DNA of 64,000 nt, from the NCBI GenBank assembly GCA_947493585.1, contig CANLRI010000001.1, positions 1,302,001 to 1,366,000 of the forward strand, given 5' to 3'. Each line of letters starts with the position of its first letter. Positions within the stretch are counted from its first letter, which is position 1. This DNA comes from an uncultured Planococcus sp. (lineage in GTDB: Bacteria > Bacillota > Bacilli > Bacillales_A > Planococcaceae). The translations under genes were made by a program, and so were the position numbers. Positions 43,338-52,727 of this stretch are shown here, in pieces. The notes beneath the pieces are model-generated. The model ran no database searches. It saw only the letters and a program-made list of their open reading frames with translations, and was not told the DNA's origin.

Positions 43338-44627
43338 TTGAGTCAATCAGAATTATACGTAAGTTTGGATATCGGGTCTTCCTCCGTCAAAGTATTGATC
43401 GGGGAAATGACCAATAAATCGTTGCACGTCATCGGCGTTGGCAACGTCAAATCTAATGGAATTAAAAAAGGTGCGATTGTTGATATAGATGCAACTGTCC
43501 AGTCCATTAAAAAAGCCGTTGATCAGGCAGAGCGCATGATCGGTAAAGAAATCCACGAAGTCGTGCTGGGCATCCCAGCCAACCAAGTGGCATTGCAGCC
43601 AGTTAAAGGAATCGTTGCAGTAAACAGCGAGAACCGTGAAATTACGGATGAGGATTTGGAACGCGTTTTGGAAGCGGCACAAGTGATGTCGATCCCGCCA
43701 GAACGTGAGCTGGTCAACATCATTCCCGAAGAATATGTCGTCGATCACCTTGGCGAAATCAAAGATCCTAGAGGCATGATCGGCATCCGTCTTGAAATGG
43801 ATGGTACAATGGTGACGACTTCGAAAACTGTCTTGCATAATGTGCTTCGCTGCGTGGAACGTGCAGGCCTTGAAATCCGCGAGATTTATGTCCAACCGCT
43901 TGTAGCTGGAAGTTATGCATTGACAGAAGACGAAAAAAACCACGGAACGGCTTGTATCGATATCGGCGGTGGATCAACTTCAATCGCAGTTTTCCGCGAC
44001 GGCCATTTGCGTGCAGCATCCGTCATTCCAGTTGGAGGAGACCATGTAACGAAAGATTTATCGATCGTCTTGAAAACCCCGACAGAGCAGGCTGAGAAAA
44101 TCAAGCTCGAACATGGCCACGCATTCTTCGACGATGCTTCTGAAGAAGAAGTATTCGAAGTGCCGGTGATCGGTTCGGATTCTAGAGAACAATACAGCCA
44201 AAAATACATATCTGAAATAATCGGAGTTCGCATGGAAGAACTTTTCGAATTGATTTTAGATGAGTTGTACCGTCTCGGCGTCGATGAGTTGCCTGGCGGC
44301 GTCGTATTGACAGGCGGAATGGCCAAAATGGATGGCCTTCCTGAACTGGCAAGAAGCATTCTCCAAACGCGGGTGCGCTTGTTCACGCCTGAATTCATCG
44401 GAGTTCGCGAGCCGCAGTACACAACAGCAGTTGGATTGATCCAATACGCCTACGCAGAAGATTTGTTCTACGGAAACGTCGGCCATAGTTCAGCAGCTGC
44501 ACATTCGCAGAAACCTGAGTATGTGGAGCAGCAGCCAAAAAAACAAAAACAGCCGAAACAACCGAAACAGGATAACGAAGGCGTCGTAAGCAAAGCCAAA
44601 AAAATGTTTGATCGTTTTTTTGAATAA
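43338..44627 (+). CDS. ftsA: cell division protein FtsA
   Basis: Actin-like ATPase tethering FtsZ filaments to the membrane, 429 aa. Phosphate-1 loop SLDIGSSSVKVLIGE (about 8-22), the 1C domain after residue 85, IDIGGGSTSIAVF (about 207-219), VVLTGGMAKMDGL (about 319-331), and the C-terminal amphipathic helix KKMFDRFFE for membrane binding. A K/Q/P-rich linker (about 390-415) precedes it. It starts at TTG 43338, with AAGGAGGTG at suitable spacing; no ATG fits. Followed by ftsZ after 58 bp. Confidence 0.96.
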   Translation: MSQSELYVSLDIGSSSVKVLIGEMTNKSLHVIGVGNVKSNGIKKGAIVDIDATVQSIKKAVDQAERMIGKEIHEVVLGIPANQVALQPVKGIVAVNSENREITDEDLERVLEAAQVMSIPPERELVNIIPEEYVVDHLGEIKDPRGMIGIRLEMDGTMVTTSKTVLHNVLRCVERAGLEIREIYVQPLVAGSYALTEDEKNHGTACIDIGGGSTSIAVFRDGHLRAASVIPVGGDHVTKDLSIVLKTPTEQAEKIKLEHGHAFFDDASEEEVFEVPVIGSDSREQYSQKYISEIIGVRMEELFELILDELYRLGVDELPGGVVLTGGMAKMDGLPELARSILQTRVRLFTPEFIGVREPQYTTAVGLIQYAYAEDLFYGNVGHSSAAAHSQKPEYVEQQPKKQKQPKQPKQDNEGVVSKAKKMFDRFFE

Positions 44628-44685
44628 AATCATCATTGTGTCCGGCTTATGTTCAAAAGCTGAGCAATCTTAGGAGGAAAAAAGA

Positions 44686-45876
44686 ATGTTGGAATTTGAT
44701 ACAAATATCGATGCATTAGCCGTAATTAAAGTCATTGGTGTCGGTGGCGGCGGAAACAACGCAGTCAACCGGATGATCGAACATGGAGTTCAAGGAGTGG
44801 AATTCATCGCTGTCAACACAGATGCGCAAGCCTTGAACCTTTCGAAAGCGGAAACACGCTTGCAAATCGGCGGAAAATTGACGCGCGGCCTTGGCGCTGG
44901 CGCTAACCCGGATGTCGGGAAAAAAGCAGCAGAAGAAAGCAAAGAACAAATCGAAGAAGCTTTGCGCGGAGCCGATATGGTCTTCGTAACTGCCGGTATG
45001 GGCGGAGGTACCGGTACAGGCGCAGCGCCTGTTATCGCCGGGATCGCAAAAGAGCTTGGCGCATTGACAGTGGGTGTCGTCACTCGCCCGTTCACATTTG
45101 AAGGACGCAAGCGTTCGACTCAAGCCATCGGCGGAATCGCGACGATGAAAGAATCAGTCGATACGTTGATCGTCATCCCTAACGACCGTCTTCTTGAAAT
45201 CGTTGACAAAAACACGCCGATGCTTGAAGCATTCCGTGAAGCGGATAATGTCCTTCGCCAAGGTGTACAAGGCATCTCTGACTTGATCGCAGTTCCTGGA
45301 CTTATCAACCTTGACTTTGCCGATGTGAAAACAATCATGTCGAACAAAGGTTCAGCACTTATGGGAATCGGTGTCTCTTCTGGAGAAAACCGCGCTGCCG
45401 AAGCGGCGAAAAAAGCCGTTTCGAGCCCGTTGCTTGAAGTATCTGTCGATGGGGCAAAAGGCGTCTTGATGAACATTACAGGCGGTTCGAACTTGAGCTT
45501 GTATGAAGTACAGGAAGCAGCCGATATCGTTGCATCCGCTTCTGATGAAGAAGTGAACATGATCTTCGGTTCTGTTATCAACGATAACTTGAAAGACGAA
45601 ATCGTCGTAACGGTTATTGCAACTGGATTCAACGAAGAGCAATTGAACCCTGCTGGACGTGCTCCACGTGGATCTGGATTGAACGCAAACCGCATCCAAT
45701 CGATCCAACAGCAAAACCCGGCTCCTTCAATCCGTGAAGCACGCCGCGAGGAACAATCTCAGCGCCGTGAAGAGCAAACTCCTTACTACAACCAGGAGCC
45801 TCAGCGCCAGGATAAGCAGAGCGAAGACGCGCTTGATATTCCGACATTCTTGCGCAACAGACAAAAACGCCGTTAA
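44686..45876 (+). CDS. ftsZ: cell division protein FtsZ
   Basis: Tubulin-like GTPase forming the Z ring, 396 aa. GTP-binding loop [13 protein letters not shown] (about 107-119), [16 protein letters not shown] near the N terminus, and the T7 loop [11 protein letters not shown] (about 208-218). A Q/R-rich linker (about 330-380) leads to the conserved C-terminal peptide [13 protein letters not shown], which binds FtsA and SepF, both also encoded here. TTAGGAGG precedes the ATG. The expected bpr-spoIIGA-sigE-sigG block after ftsZ is missing. Confidence 0.98.
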   Translation: MLEFDTNIDALAVIKVIGVGGGGNNAVNRMIEHGVQGVEFIAVNTDAQALNLSKAETRLQIGGKLTRGLGAGANPDVGKKAAEESKEQIEEALRGADMVFVTAGMGGGTGTGAAPVIAGIAKELGALTVGVVTRPFTFEGRKRSTQAIGGIATMKESVDTLIVIPNDRLLEIVDKNTPMLEAFREADNVLRQGVQGISDLIAVPGLINLDFADVKTIMSNKGSALMGIGVSSGENRAAEAAKKAVSSPLLEVSVDGAKGVLMNITGGSNLSLYEVQEAADIVASASDEEVNMIFGSVINDNLKDEIVVTVIATGFNEEQLNPAGRAPRGSGLNANRIQSIQQQNPAPSIREARREEQSQRREEQTPYYNQEPQRQDKQSEDALDIPTFLRNRQKRR

Positions 45877-45880
45877 TATC

Positions 45881-45914
45881 AAAACAGCTGCCATATCGGC
45901 AGCTGTTTTTTTAT
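45881..45914 (+). terminator. terminator after ftsZ
   Basis: Stem AACAGCTGCC / GGCAGCTGTT, loop ATATC, followed by a T-run. Confidence 0.88.
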
Positions 45915-46014
45915 TTTCAGATGGCCAGCTAATTACTTTTAAGGGTGGTTGCCACGGTTCCTTCATAATTTTGTTGAAAAGTGGGCGGCTTTATTGTTTT
46001 AATGTCAGGCTGAA

Positions 46015-46043
46015 TTGATAAATCAGCTTCGGCTTGGTACAAT
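46015..46043 (+). promoter_or_regulatory. SigA-type promoter for ylmE-sepF-ylmG
   Basis: TTGATA and TACAAT with a 17-base spacer, 32 bases before the ylmE ATG. The rest of the 199-base gap after ftsZ holds only the terminator and no coding signal. Confidence 0.6.
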
Positions 46044-46075
46044 AAAGTGAACGTCTATAGAAAAGTTGTGAGCAG

Positions 46076-46747
46076 ATGAAAGCGATTAAACCGAAATTTG
46101 AAGAAATGACCCATACATTAAATCAAATCCATAGCGGCATTGAAATCGTCGCAGTCACCAAACAAGTCGGAATCGACAGAACCCAGGAAGCCGTTGATGC
46201 AGGAATTCGCCATCTTGGCGAAAACCGTCCGGAAGGCCTCAAGCTCAAACATGGGGAAATCAAAGGCGATGTGGTTTGGCATTATATCGGCACGCTTCAG
46301 TCCCGGAAAGTCAAAGAAGTGATCGGCCTCATCGATTATCTTCATTCACTCGACCGCCTGAGTCTGGCAAAAGAAATCCAAAAACGCGCCGACAAGCCCG
46401 TTAATTGCTTTATCCAAGTCAATGTTTCTGGTGAGGATTCCAAAAGCGGCTTTTCTCCTGAAGAAGTTCCTGCTTTTATCGAATCCTTGAAAGCATTCGA
46501 TAAGGTGCGTGTGGTGGGCTTGATGACCATGGCGCCGAACACAGAAGATGAAAATTTATTGAGAGCAACATTCAAAGGATTGAAAGACTTGCAACTGCAA
46601 ATCGCAGCGAATAACTGGGAGCACGCCCCTTGCACAGAATTGTCGATGGGCATGTCCAATGATTACCTGATTGCGGCTGAAGAAGGCGCGACATTCGTCC
46701 GCGTCGGCACCGCATTGGTAGGGTCGGAAAGTGAGGCGGAAAGATGA
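46076..46747 (+). CDS. ylmE: YggS/YlmE family PLP homeostasis protein
   Basis: Pyridoxal phosphate-binding protein of the YggS/PROSC family (COG0325), 223 aa, alanine-racemase-like barrel. The PLP lysine is in VAVTKQVG (about residue 29). [35 protein letters not shown] and [28 protein letters not shown] all match the family. It maintains free PLP balance; no racemase activity is expected. Usually ylmD (PgeF) precedes it; here it directly follows ftsZ. The ribosome site is weak. It overlaps sepF by four bases. Confidence 0.93.
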   Translation: MKAIKPKFEEMTHTLNQIHSGIEIVAVTKQVGIDRTQEAVDAGIRHLGENRPEGLKLKHGEIKGDVVWHYIGTLQSRKVKEVIGLIDYLHSLDRLSLAKEIQKRADKPVNCFIQVNVSGEDSKSGFSPEEVPAFIESLKAFDKVRVVGLMTMAPNTEDENLLRATFKGLKDLQLQIAANNWEHAPCTELSMGMSNDYLIAAEEGATFVRVGTALVGSESEAER

Positions 46748-47247
46748 GCATGAAAGATAAATTCAAGAATTTCTTTTATCTGGACGAGTACGAAGAAGAG
46801 ACCGTCCAGGAAGAACGCAAGCAGCGGCCCGTGCAGCGTTATGAAAAACCTGCCCCGGCAGCAGCTGAACAGCCACAGAAGAAAGCGCCAAAAGCACCAA
46901 AGCCAGTGAAAGAACGCCGTGAGAATTTGGAGGAACCTACCGTGCAGAATTTAGTCAATTTGCAGAATTCATCTGCTTCTTCATCAAAAGTCAGCTTGGC
47001 GGAACCGCGTGTCTATGCGGAAGCGCAGGATATTGCGGAAAGCTTGAAAACCAAACAGGCCGTTGTGGTCAATTTGCAGCGCATTGAACGAGACCAAGGC
47101 CTTCGAATCATCGATTTCCTGAGCGGCACTGTTTATGCACTAGGTGGAGACATCCAGCGCATCGGTACTGATATCTTCCTATGCGTGCCGGACACGGTCG
47201 AAGTGGATGGTGCCATTTCCGACTATTATCACGACGATCAACAATAG
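46744..47247 (+). CDS. sepF: cell division protein SepF
   Basis: FtsZ-associated membrane-curving divisome protein, 167 aa. N-terminal amphipathic membrane-binding helix [14 protein letters not shown] (residues 1-14), a charged proline/alanine-rich linker (about 20-65), and the globular SepF core (about 75-160; [35 protein letters not shown]). It functionally overlaps with FtsA. The ATG overlaps the ylmE stop (ATGA); the Met at codon 3 is the alternative start. Confidence 0.95.
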   Translation: MSMKDKFKNFFYLDEYEEETVQEERKQRPVQRYEKPAPAAAEQPQKKAPKAPKPVKERRENLEEPTVQNLVNLQNSSASSSKVSLAEPRVYAEAQDIAESLKTKQAVVVNLQRIERDQGLRIIDFLSGTVYALGGDIQRIGTDIFLCVPDTVEVDGAISDYYHDDQQ

Positions 47248-47265
47248 AAAGGTGCTAAAAATCGA

Positions 47266-47529
47266 ATGTATCTTCTTGTAAATTTATTATTGAGCGCTAT
47301 AAACATCTACTTTTACATCCTGATTATCAGCGTCTTCATGAGCTGGGTGCCGAGTATCAAAGAATCTGCATTCGGCCAGATGATCTCCCGGATTACCGAT
47401 CCTTATTTGGATATTTTCCGCCGCTTCATCCCGCCGATCGGCATGATTGATATCTCGCCGATTGTGGCCATTTTCACACTGAGCCTCGCAAGCCAAGGGA
47501 TTATTACATTGGCTGAGTACCTTCTCTGA
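47266..47529 (+). CDS. ylmG: YggT family membrane protein (YlmG)
   Basis: 87-aa protein with two hydrophobic segments (about 3-24 and 64-85). The YggT-type middle region is WVPSIKESAFGQMISRITDPYLDIFRRFIPPIGMIDISPI. Family members affect nucleoid/chloroplast division and cell shape; the mechanism is unknown. Co-transcribed with sepF (gap 18 bp), then a terminator. Confidence 0.9.
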   Translation: MYLLVNLLLSAINIYFYILIISVFMSWVPSIKESAFGQMISRITDPYLDIFRRFIPPIGMIDISPIVAIFTLSLASQGIITLAEYLL

Positions 47530-47560
47530 TAAGAAGCTGAATATATGGCAGCTGATATAG

Positions 47561-47592
47561 AAAGACGGAGAATCCATTTCTCTGTCTTTTTT
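47561..47592 (+). terminator. terminator after ylmG
   Basis: Twelve-base-pair stem AAAGACGGAGAA / TTCTCTGTCTTT with one G-U pair, then T-run. Confidence 0.7.
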
Positions 47593-47682
47593 ATATGCGG
47601 CAATTAGAGAAAGGGTTTTCCTGCTGTTTGTAGAATGCTTGTTAAACAACGAACGAATCCAAGAAACCGGAGGGAACGGCCC

Positions 47683-48468
47683 ATGGAAGAGATATTCCAG
47701 CATTTCCGCAAAGATGAACAGCAATTTATCGAGCAGGCATCGGATTGGCTGCGAGACGTAGAAGATATGTATGCACCGAAACTCACGGATTTTTTGGATC
47801 CGCGACAGCGCTTTATTGTCAACTCGCTCATTGGCGGGCGGGATGTGCAAATGGCCGCTTCAGGCTTGTTCGGCCAAGCAGAACGGCAGCGCGTTTTGTT
47901 GCACCCATCTTATTATGTCCCGGAGGAAAGTGATTTCCAAGTCACCATGTTCGAGCTGCGCTATCCTGTGAAATTCGTTACATTAAAGCATCCGGATATT
48001 CTCGGTGCCCTCATGTCGCTCGGCCTGGAACGCGGGAAATTCGGGGACATCCGTATCGGCGACGGCACAGTGCAGCTCGCAGTGATGGCTGAAGTTGCAC
48101 CGTATTTGCGCGCCAATTTCATCAGTGCTGGAAAAGTGAAGGTTCAGCTTGAAGAAGTGACCGATCCTGCCGATTATCTTCCGGTCATCGAGGAGTGGAC
48201 GGAAGAAGCGCATACCGTTAGTTCGCTGCGGCTCGATACGGTTATGAGCTCGGTCTATAAAGTTTCCCGACAAAAAGCCGCCGCATTGATTAACGGCGGC
48301 AAAGTGAAAGTCAATTGGACAGCACAAGAAAGTGTGTCGTTTGAATTGCACGAATCCGATTTGATTTCGGCGAGAGGGCTTGGCCGCGTGCAAATCATCG
48401 CGATTGAAGGACGGACGAAAAAGGACAAGATCCGCCTTCAGGTCGGGAAATTGGAATTGAAAAAATAA
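47683..48468 (+). CDS. ylmH: YlmH, S4-domain RNA-binding protein
   Basis: Cytoplasmic RNA-binding protein of 261 aa. The C-terminal S4 domain (about 183-245) includes RLDTVMSSVYKVSRQKAAALINGGKVKVNW. The N-terminal region (DFLDPRQRFIVNSLIGG) matches YlmH. YlmH has been linked to ribosome-associated quality control (tRNA/nascent-chain handling on 50S) in B. subtilis; earlier work linked it to division because of its location. ATG 47683 follows GGAGGG; an in-frame ATG 48 bases upstream has no ribosome site. Confidence 0.92.
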   Translation: MEEIFQHFRKDEQQFIEQASDWLRDVEDMYAPKLTDFLDPRQRFIVNSLIGGRDVQMAASGLFGQAERQRVLLHPSYYVPEESDFQVTMFELRYPVKFVTLKHPDILGALMSLGLERGKFGDIRIGDGTVQLAVMAEVAPYLRANFISAGKVKVQLEEVTDPADYLPVIEEWTEEAHTVSSLRLDTVMSSVYKVSRQKAAALINGGKVKVNWTAQESVSFELHESDLISARGLGRVQIIAIEGRTKKDKIRLQVGKLELKK

Positions 48469-48494
48469 AACACGGCCGAATGTGGTGAATATTA

Positions 48495-48523
48495 CTGAAA
48501 TTTCTCGCCATGAGCGGTATAAT
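48495..48523 (+). promoter_or_regulatory. promoter for divIVA
   Basis: CTGAAA and a perfect TATAAT with a 17-base spacer, 34 bases before the divIVA ATG. Confidence 0.6.
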
Positions 48524-48557
48524 GAGTGTAACCATGTAGAGAGTAAGGAGAGATACG

Positions 48558-49085
48558 ATGCCTTTATCACCATTAGATATACATAATAAAGAATTCAGCC
48601 GTGCATTCCGCGGTTATCAAGAAGACGAGGTCAACGAATTCCTCGAACAGATCATGAAAGATTATGAAAAAGTCATCAAGGAACGCACTGAAATGGAAGA
48701 GCGCATGAAATCCACGGATGAGCGCATGGGCCATTTCACGAACCTGGAAACGACTTTGCAGAAATCGATCTTCGTCGCTCAAGAAGCGTCAGAAGAAGTC
48801 CGCCGCAACGCACAGAAAGAAGCGGATTTAATCGTCCAGGAAGCGGAAAAGAATGCAGACCGCATCGTTAATGAATCGCTTGCGAAAGCACGCCGCATCG
48901 CGACCGAAATCGAAGAGTTGAAAAAGCAGTCGAAGATTTTCCGCAACCGCTTCAAAATGTTGGTGGAAGCGCAGCTTGATTTGATCGAAACGGAAGACTG
49001 GAACACATTGCTTGAATACGATTTGGATACGGAAAACATCGACCAGATCGAAAAGAAAGAAGCAGGAAACGCGGCGAAGGAATAA
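48558..49085 (+). CDS. divIVA: cell pole/septum protein DivIVA
   Basis: Coiled-coil protein that binds negatively curved membrane at septa and poles, 175 aa. The N-terminal lipid-binding domain MPLSPLDIHNKEFSRAFRGYQEDEVNEFLEQI is diagnostic, with the arginine/phenylalanine cap residues present. It is followed by a long coiled-coil (about 35-140) and an acidic tail. It recruits MinJ/MinCD and other polar factors in Bacillus. AAGGAGAG precedes the ATG. It lies immediately upstream of the ileS leader. Confidence 0.95.
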   Translation: MPLSPLDIHNKEFSRAFRGYQEDEVNEFLEQIMKDYEKVIKERTEMEERMKSTDERMGHFTNLETTLQKSIFVAQEASEEVRRNAQKEADLIVQEAEKNADRIVNESLAKARRIATEIEELKKQSKIFRNRFKMLVEAQLDLIETEDWNTLLEYDLDTENIDQIEKKEAGNAAKE

Positions 49086-49093
49086 GCCCGCTC

Positions 49094-49122
49094 TTGACTG
49101 AGTGTAATTCTGCTTCTATAAT
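49094..49122 (+). promoter_or_regulatory. SigA promoter for ileS
   Basis: TTGACT and a perfect TATAAT with a 17-base spacer; transcription should begin near 49129, giving a leader of about 260 bases before the ileS ATG. Confidence 0.75.
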
Positions 49123-49128
49123 TACGAC

Positions 49129-49366
49129 ATACTTATAAACGCATTGATGGAGACAGTACAAAACGGAAATCCGATCGAGCGAGCCGGGGGCGGTGGAAGC
49201 CTGGCGCGGAGCCGTCTTGGAAAATCACTCCTGAGCTGGACCGGTGAACGCAAGTAACCGGGCCCGTTTCCGCCACGTTACGGTGTAGAGTTGGCAGCAG
49301 TTAGCTGCAACAAGGGTGGTACCGCGAGCTTCTCGTCCCTTTCCAGGGATGGGGGCTTTTTATTAT
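49129..49366 (+). promoter_or_regulatory. T-box riboswitch leader (tRNA-Ile)
   Basis: The conserved T-box sequence AAGGGTGGTACCGCG is at 49312-49326; its TGGT can pair with the ACCA end of uncharged tRNA. The stem I region runs from about 49140. The likely specifier codon is ATC (49224-49226) in AAAATCACTCC, followed by the usual purine, which agrees with isoleucine. The antiterminator competes with the terminator at 49326-49362. Uncharged tRNA-Ile should allow read-through into ileS. Confidence 0.92.
49326..49362 (+). terminator. T-box leader terminator
   Basis: Imperfect stem from GAGCTTCTCGTCCCT with AGGGATGGGGGCT, then TTTT; its left arm overlaps the end of the T-box sequence, as required for the switch. 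Confidence 0.8.
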
Positions 49367-49386
49367 GCTTACAGGAGGAATGGAAA

Positions 49387-52149
49387 ATGGATTATAAAGA
49401 TACATTATTGATGCCGAAAACCGAGTTTCCGATGCGCGGCAATTTGCCAAACCGGGAACCTGAAATGCAAAAGAAATGGGAAGAAATGAACATCTACAAA
49501 AAAGTGCAGGACCGCACGAAAGGCCGTCCGTTCTTCGTTCTTCATGACGGGCCGCCATATGCAAACGGCGACCTTCACATGGGACATGCCTTGAACAAAG
49601 TCTTGAAGGATATGATCGTCCGTTCGCGCAGCATGATGGGCTTTCATGCCCCGTATGTGCCAGGCTGGGATACACACGGCTTGCCGATTGAGCAGGCGCT
49701 GACGAATAAAGGCGTCAACCGAAAAGAATTGTCACTCGCGGAATTCCGCAAGCTTTGCGAAGAATATGCTTACGAACAAATCGACAGCCAGCGCTCACAA
49801 TTCAAACGGATCGGCGTGCGCGGCGACTGGGAAAACCCATATGTGACATTGAAACCTTCTTACGAAGCGCGCCAGATCGAAGTATTCGGCAAAATGGCGA
49901 ATAAGGGCTATATCTATAAAGGCTTGAAGCCAGTTTATTGGTCCCCGTCTAGTGAATCTTCACTTGCTGAAGCGGAAATCGAATATCACGATAAAAAATC
50001 ACCATCGATCTACGTGTCCTTCCCGGTAACAGACGGTAAAGGCGTATTGGATGAAGGCACGAAGCTAGTCATCTGGACGACGACGCCTTGGACGATCCCT
50101 GCCAACCTCGGGATTTCCGTACATGCAGATTTGGATTACGTGGAAGTTGCTCACGGCGGTTCGACATTCGTCGTTGCAAAAGAGTTGCTTGAAGATGTCG
50201 CGAAAGAGCTGGCCTGGACGGATTATGAAGTCGTCCGTACAGTGAAAGGGCAAGAACTCGAACATATCCAAGCGAAACATCCATTGTATGACCGCACCTC
50301 ACTCGTTATGCTCGGTGACCATGTCACGACTGATTCCGGTACAGGTTGCGTTCACACTGCACCTGGACACGGGGAAGATGACTTCCTGATCGGCAAAAAA
50401 TACGGCTTGGACGTATTATGTCCAGTCGATGAACGCGGCGTCATGACAGAAGAAGCGCCAGGGTTTGCTGGTGAGTTCTACGACAAAGCGAATAAATCGA
50501 TCACTGAAGCACTCGATGAAGCTGGCGCATTGGAAGCCCTGACGTTCATCACCCACTCATACCCGCATGACTGGCGCACGAAGAAACCGGTCATCTACCG
50601 TGCGACGGCGCAGTGGTTCGTCTCGATCGATGCGTTCCGTGAACAGATCTTGAAGGCAATCGACGAAACGGAATTTACGCCGGCTTGGGGCGAAACCCGC
50701 CTGTACAATATGCTGCGTGACCGTGGAGACTGGAACATTTCCCGCCAGCGCGTGTGGGGCGTACCGATTCCGGTATTTTATGCGGAAAATGGCGATCCAG
50801 TCATCACCGAAGAAACGATTGCGCATATCGCTGACTTGTTCCGTGCACATGGATCGAATATCTGGTTCGAGCGCACAACAGCGGAATTGTTGCCTGAAGG
50901 CTTTACGCATCCGAGCAGCCCGAACGGCATCTTCACGAAAGAGATGGACATCATGGACGTCTGGTTCGATTCTGGATCTTCCCATCAGGCAGTGCTCGAT
51001 GAGCGTGAAGACCTGCAATACCCTGCAGACCTTTACCTCGAAGGTTCTGACCAATACCGCGGATGGTTCAACTCGTCGCTTACGACAAGCGTCGCCATCA
51101 ACGGCATCGCCCCGTACAAAGGCGTCTTGAGCCACGGCTTTACATTGGACGGCAATGGCCGCAAGATGAGTAAATCGCTCGGCAATACAATCGTGCCGGC
51201 GAAAGTGATGAACCAAATGGGAGCGGACATCCTTCGCCTATGGGTTTCTTCTGTTGATTACACAGCGGACGTACGCGTATCGGATGATAACTTCAAGCAA
51301 GTATCTGAAGTGTACCGCAAGATCCGCAACACGCTGAAATTCCTTCACGGAAACTTAGCTGATTTTGATGAAACAAAAGACCGTGTGCCGTTTGAAGAAA
51401 TGCGCGAGATGGATCAGTACATGGTCATGAAATTGAACAAATTGATCGATACCGCTACAAAAGGATACGAGAAATATGAATTCTCTTCTGTCTATCACGC
51501 CTTGAATGGCTATTGCGCAAATGATCTGAGCTCGTTCTATCTAGATGTCGCAAAAGATGTGGTCTACATCGAACGTGCCGATCATCCGCACCGCCGTGCA
51601 ATGCAGACCGTGATGCACGACAGTTTGATGGCACTAGTTAAGCTAGCGTCACCGATCTTGCCGCACACAGCGGATGAGATGTGGTCGTACCTGGAATCCG
51701 TTTCTGAAGAAAGCGTCCAGTTGACGGACTTCCCAGAAGCTGAGGTACGTCCTGAATTCAAGGATCTGGAAGCGAAATGGAGCCGTTTCATGGACGTCCG
51801 TGACGATGTCTTGAAAGCTTTGGAAGAAGCCCGTGCTGCGAAAACAATCGGGAAATCGCTTGAAGCGAAAGTAACGGTTTACGCAAATGATGAGTTGGCG
51901 AACTTGCTGCCAGCGATCGATTCGAATCTGGCACAATTGTTCATCGTCTCTGACTATGAATTTGGTGGAGCGAGAGAGCAAGCACCGGACAATGCGCTGT
52001 CACTCGATGAAGTATCAGTCGTCGTTGAAAAAGCACAAGGCGAGAAATGCGGACGCTGCTGGACGATCTCCAAGCATGTCGGCGAATCACAAGCACATCC
52101 TGAGCTTTGCCCGCGCTGTGCGGAAGTCGTAGAAATCGAATACGCTTAA
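49387..52149 (+). CDS. ileS: isoleucyl-tRNA synthetase
   Basis: Class I aminoacyl-tRNA synthetase charging tRNA-Ile, 920 aa. HIGH motif as HMGH in [15 protein letters not shown] (about 57-71), editing CP1 domain (about 190-400; [12 protein letters not shown]), KMSKS in [10 protein letters not shown] (about 593-602), anticodon-binding domain, and a C-terminal zinc finger CGRCW...CPRC. This short, zinc-containing type is the IleS1 form (usually mupirocin-sensitive; inference). The frame extends into the T-box leader, but ATG 49387 follows AGGAGG and gives the expected N terminus. Confidence 0.97.
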   Translation: MDYKDTLLMPKTEFPMRGNLPNREPEMQKKWEEMNIYKKVQDRTKGRPFFVLHDGPPYANGDLHMGHALNKVLKDMIVRSRSMMGFHAPYVPGWDTHGLPIEQALTNKGVNRKELSLAEFRKLCEEYAYEQIDSQRSQFKRIGVRGDWENPYVTLKPSYEARQIEVFGKMANKGYIYKGLKPVYWSPSSESSLAEAEIEYHDKKSPSIYVSFPVTDGKGVLDEGTKLVIWTTTPWTIPANLGISVHADLDYVEVAHGGSTFVVAKELLEDVAKELAWTDYEVVRTVKGQELEHIQAKHPLYDRTSLVMLGDHVTTDSGTGCVHTAPGHGEDDFLIGKKYGLDVLCPVDERGVMTEEAPGFAGEFYDKANKSITEALDEAGALEALTFITHSYPHDWRTKKPVIYRATAQWFVSIDAFREQILKAIDETEFTPAWGETRLYNMLRDRGDWNISRQRVWGVPIPVFYAENGDPVITEETIAHIADLFRAHGSNIWFERTTAELLPEGFTHPSSPNGIFTKEMDIMDVWFDSGSSHQAVLDEREDLQYPADLYLEGSDQYRGWFNSSLTTSVAINGIAPYKGVLSHGFTLDGNGRKMSKSLGNTIVPAKVMNQMGADILRLWVSSVDYTADVRVSDDNFKQVSEVYRKIRNTLKFLHGNLADFDETKDRVPFEEMREMDQYMVMKLNKLIDTATKGYEKYEFSSVYHALNGYCANDLSSFYLDVAKDVVYIERADHPHRRAMQTVMHDSLMALVKLASPILPHTADEMWSYLESVSEESVQLTDFPEAEVRPEFKDLEAKWSRFMDVRDDVLKALEEARAAKTIGKSLEAKVTVYANDELANLLPAIDSNLAQLFIVSDYEFGGAREQAPDNALSLDEVSVVVEKAQGEKCGRCWTISKHVGESQAHPELCPRCAEVVEIEYA

Positions 52150-52158
52150 GTTTGAACG

Positions 52159-52194
52159 GTCCGAAAGCCGGTTATCCGGTTTTCGGACTTTTTT
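52159..52194 (+). terminator. terminator after ileS
   Basis: Thirteen-base-pair stem GTCCGAAAGCCGG / CCGGTTTTCGGAC, loop TTAT, T-rich tail. Confidence 0.9.
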
Positions 52195-52253
52195 CTTTTT
52201 TCGCCCGCTCTGTGTTAAAATGAATAGACTGATGAATGACGGAGGAAATACAA

Positions 52254-52727
52254 GTGATTTATTATGGGATTGCTCTACTAATTATTGCATTGGATCAATG
52301 GACCAAATGGCTGGTCGTCAAAAATATGGAGCTCGGGGAGCGGATTCCTGTGCTCGAACCGTATCTCGGATGGCTTTCCCACCGTAACCGTGGCGCGGCG
52401 TGGGGGATGCTAGAAGGGCAAATGTGGCTGTTTGCCGTTATCACTGTCGTGGTGATTGTGGCGATTCTTTATTATTTCCATAAGCATGCCGGCGGACAGC
52501 CGCTGTTTCAATTGGCGCTGATGGTGCTATTGGGAGGCGCGATCGGTAATTTCATCGACCGGATGTACCGCGGTGAAGTGGTCGATTTTGTCGATGTGCT
52601 GATTCCAGTAATCAATTATGATTTTCCGATCTTCAATGTAGCGGATGCTGCATTGACCATTGGTGTCGTCTTAATGGTCATTTATGTGATCATGGATGAA
52701 AAACAACAAAAGAAAAAGGTGTCTTAA
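52254..52727 (+). CDS. lspA: lipoprotein signal peptidase LspA
   Basis: Membrane aspartyl peptidase (signal peptidase II) that cleaves lipoprotein signals before the lipidated cysteine; its substrates would include CtaC of this window. 157 aa, four helices. Catalytic aspartates lie in GNFIDRMYRGEVVDF and FNVADAALTIG; NRGAAWGML matches the conserved NxGAAFG segment. GTG 52254 is preferred because GGAGG lies eight bases upstream; an ATG at 52236 would put that ribosome site inside the gene. It overlaps the next gene by one base (TAATG). Confidence 0.94.
   Translation: MIYYGIALLIIALDQWTKWLVVKNMELGERIPVLEPYLGWLSHRNRGAAWGMLEGQMWLFAVITVVVIVAILYYFHKHAGGQPLFQLALMVLLGGAIGNFIDRMYRGEVVDFVDVLIPVINYDFPIFNVADAALTIGVVLMVIYVIMDEKQQKKKVS

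Noticed and set aside
47287..47850. 187-aa minus-strand frame across ylmG and ylmH
   Set aside because: Antisense to two well-supported conserved genes and crosses a terminator; composition is not protein-like.
49291..49386. N-terminal extension of the ileS reading frame
   Set aside because: It runs through the T-box sequence and terminator; ATG 49387 has an ideal ribosome site and the conserved protein start.
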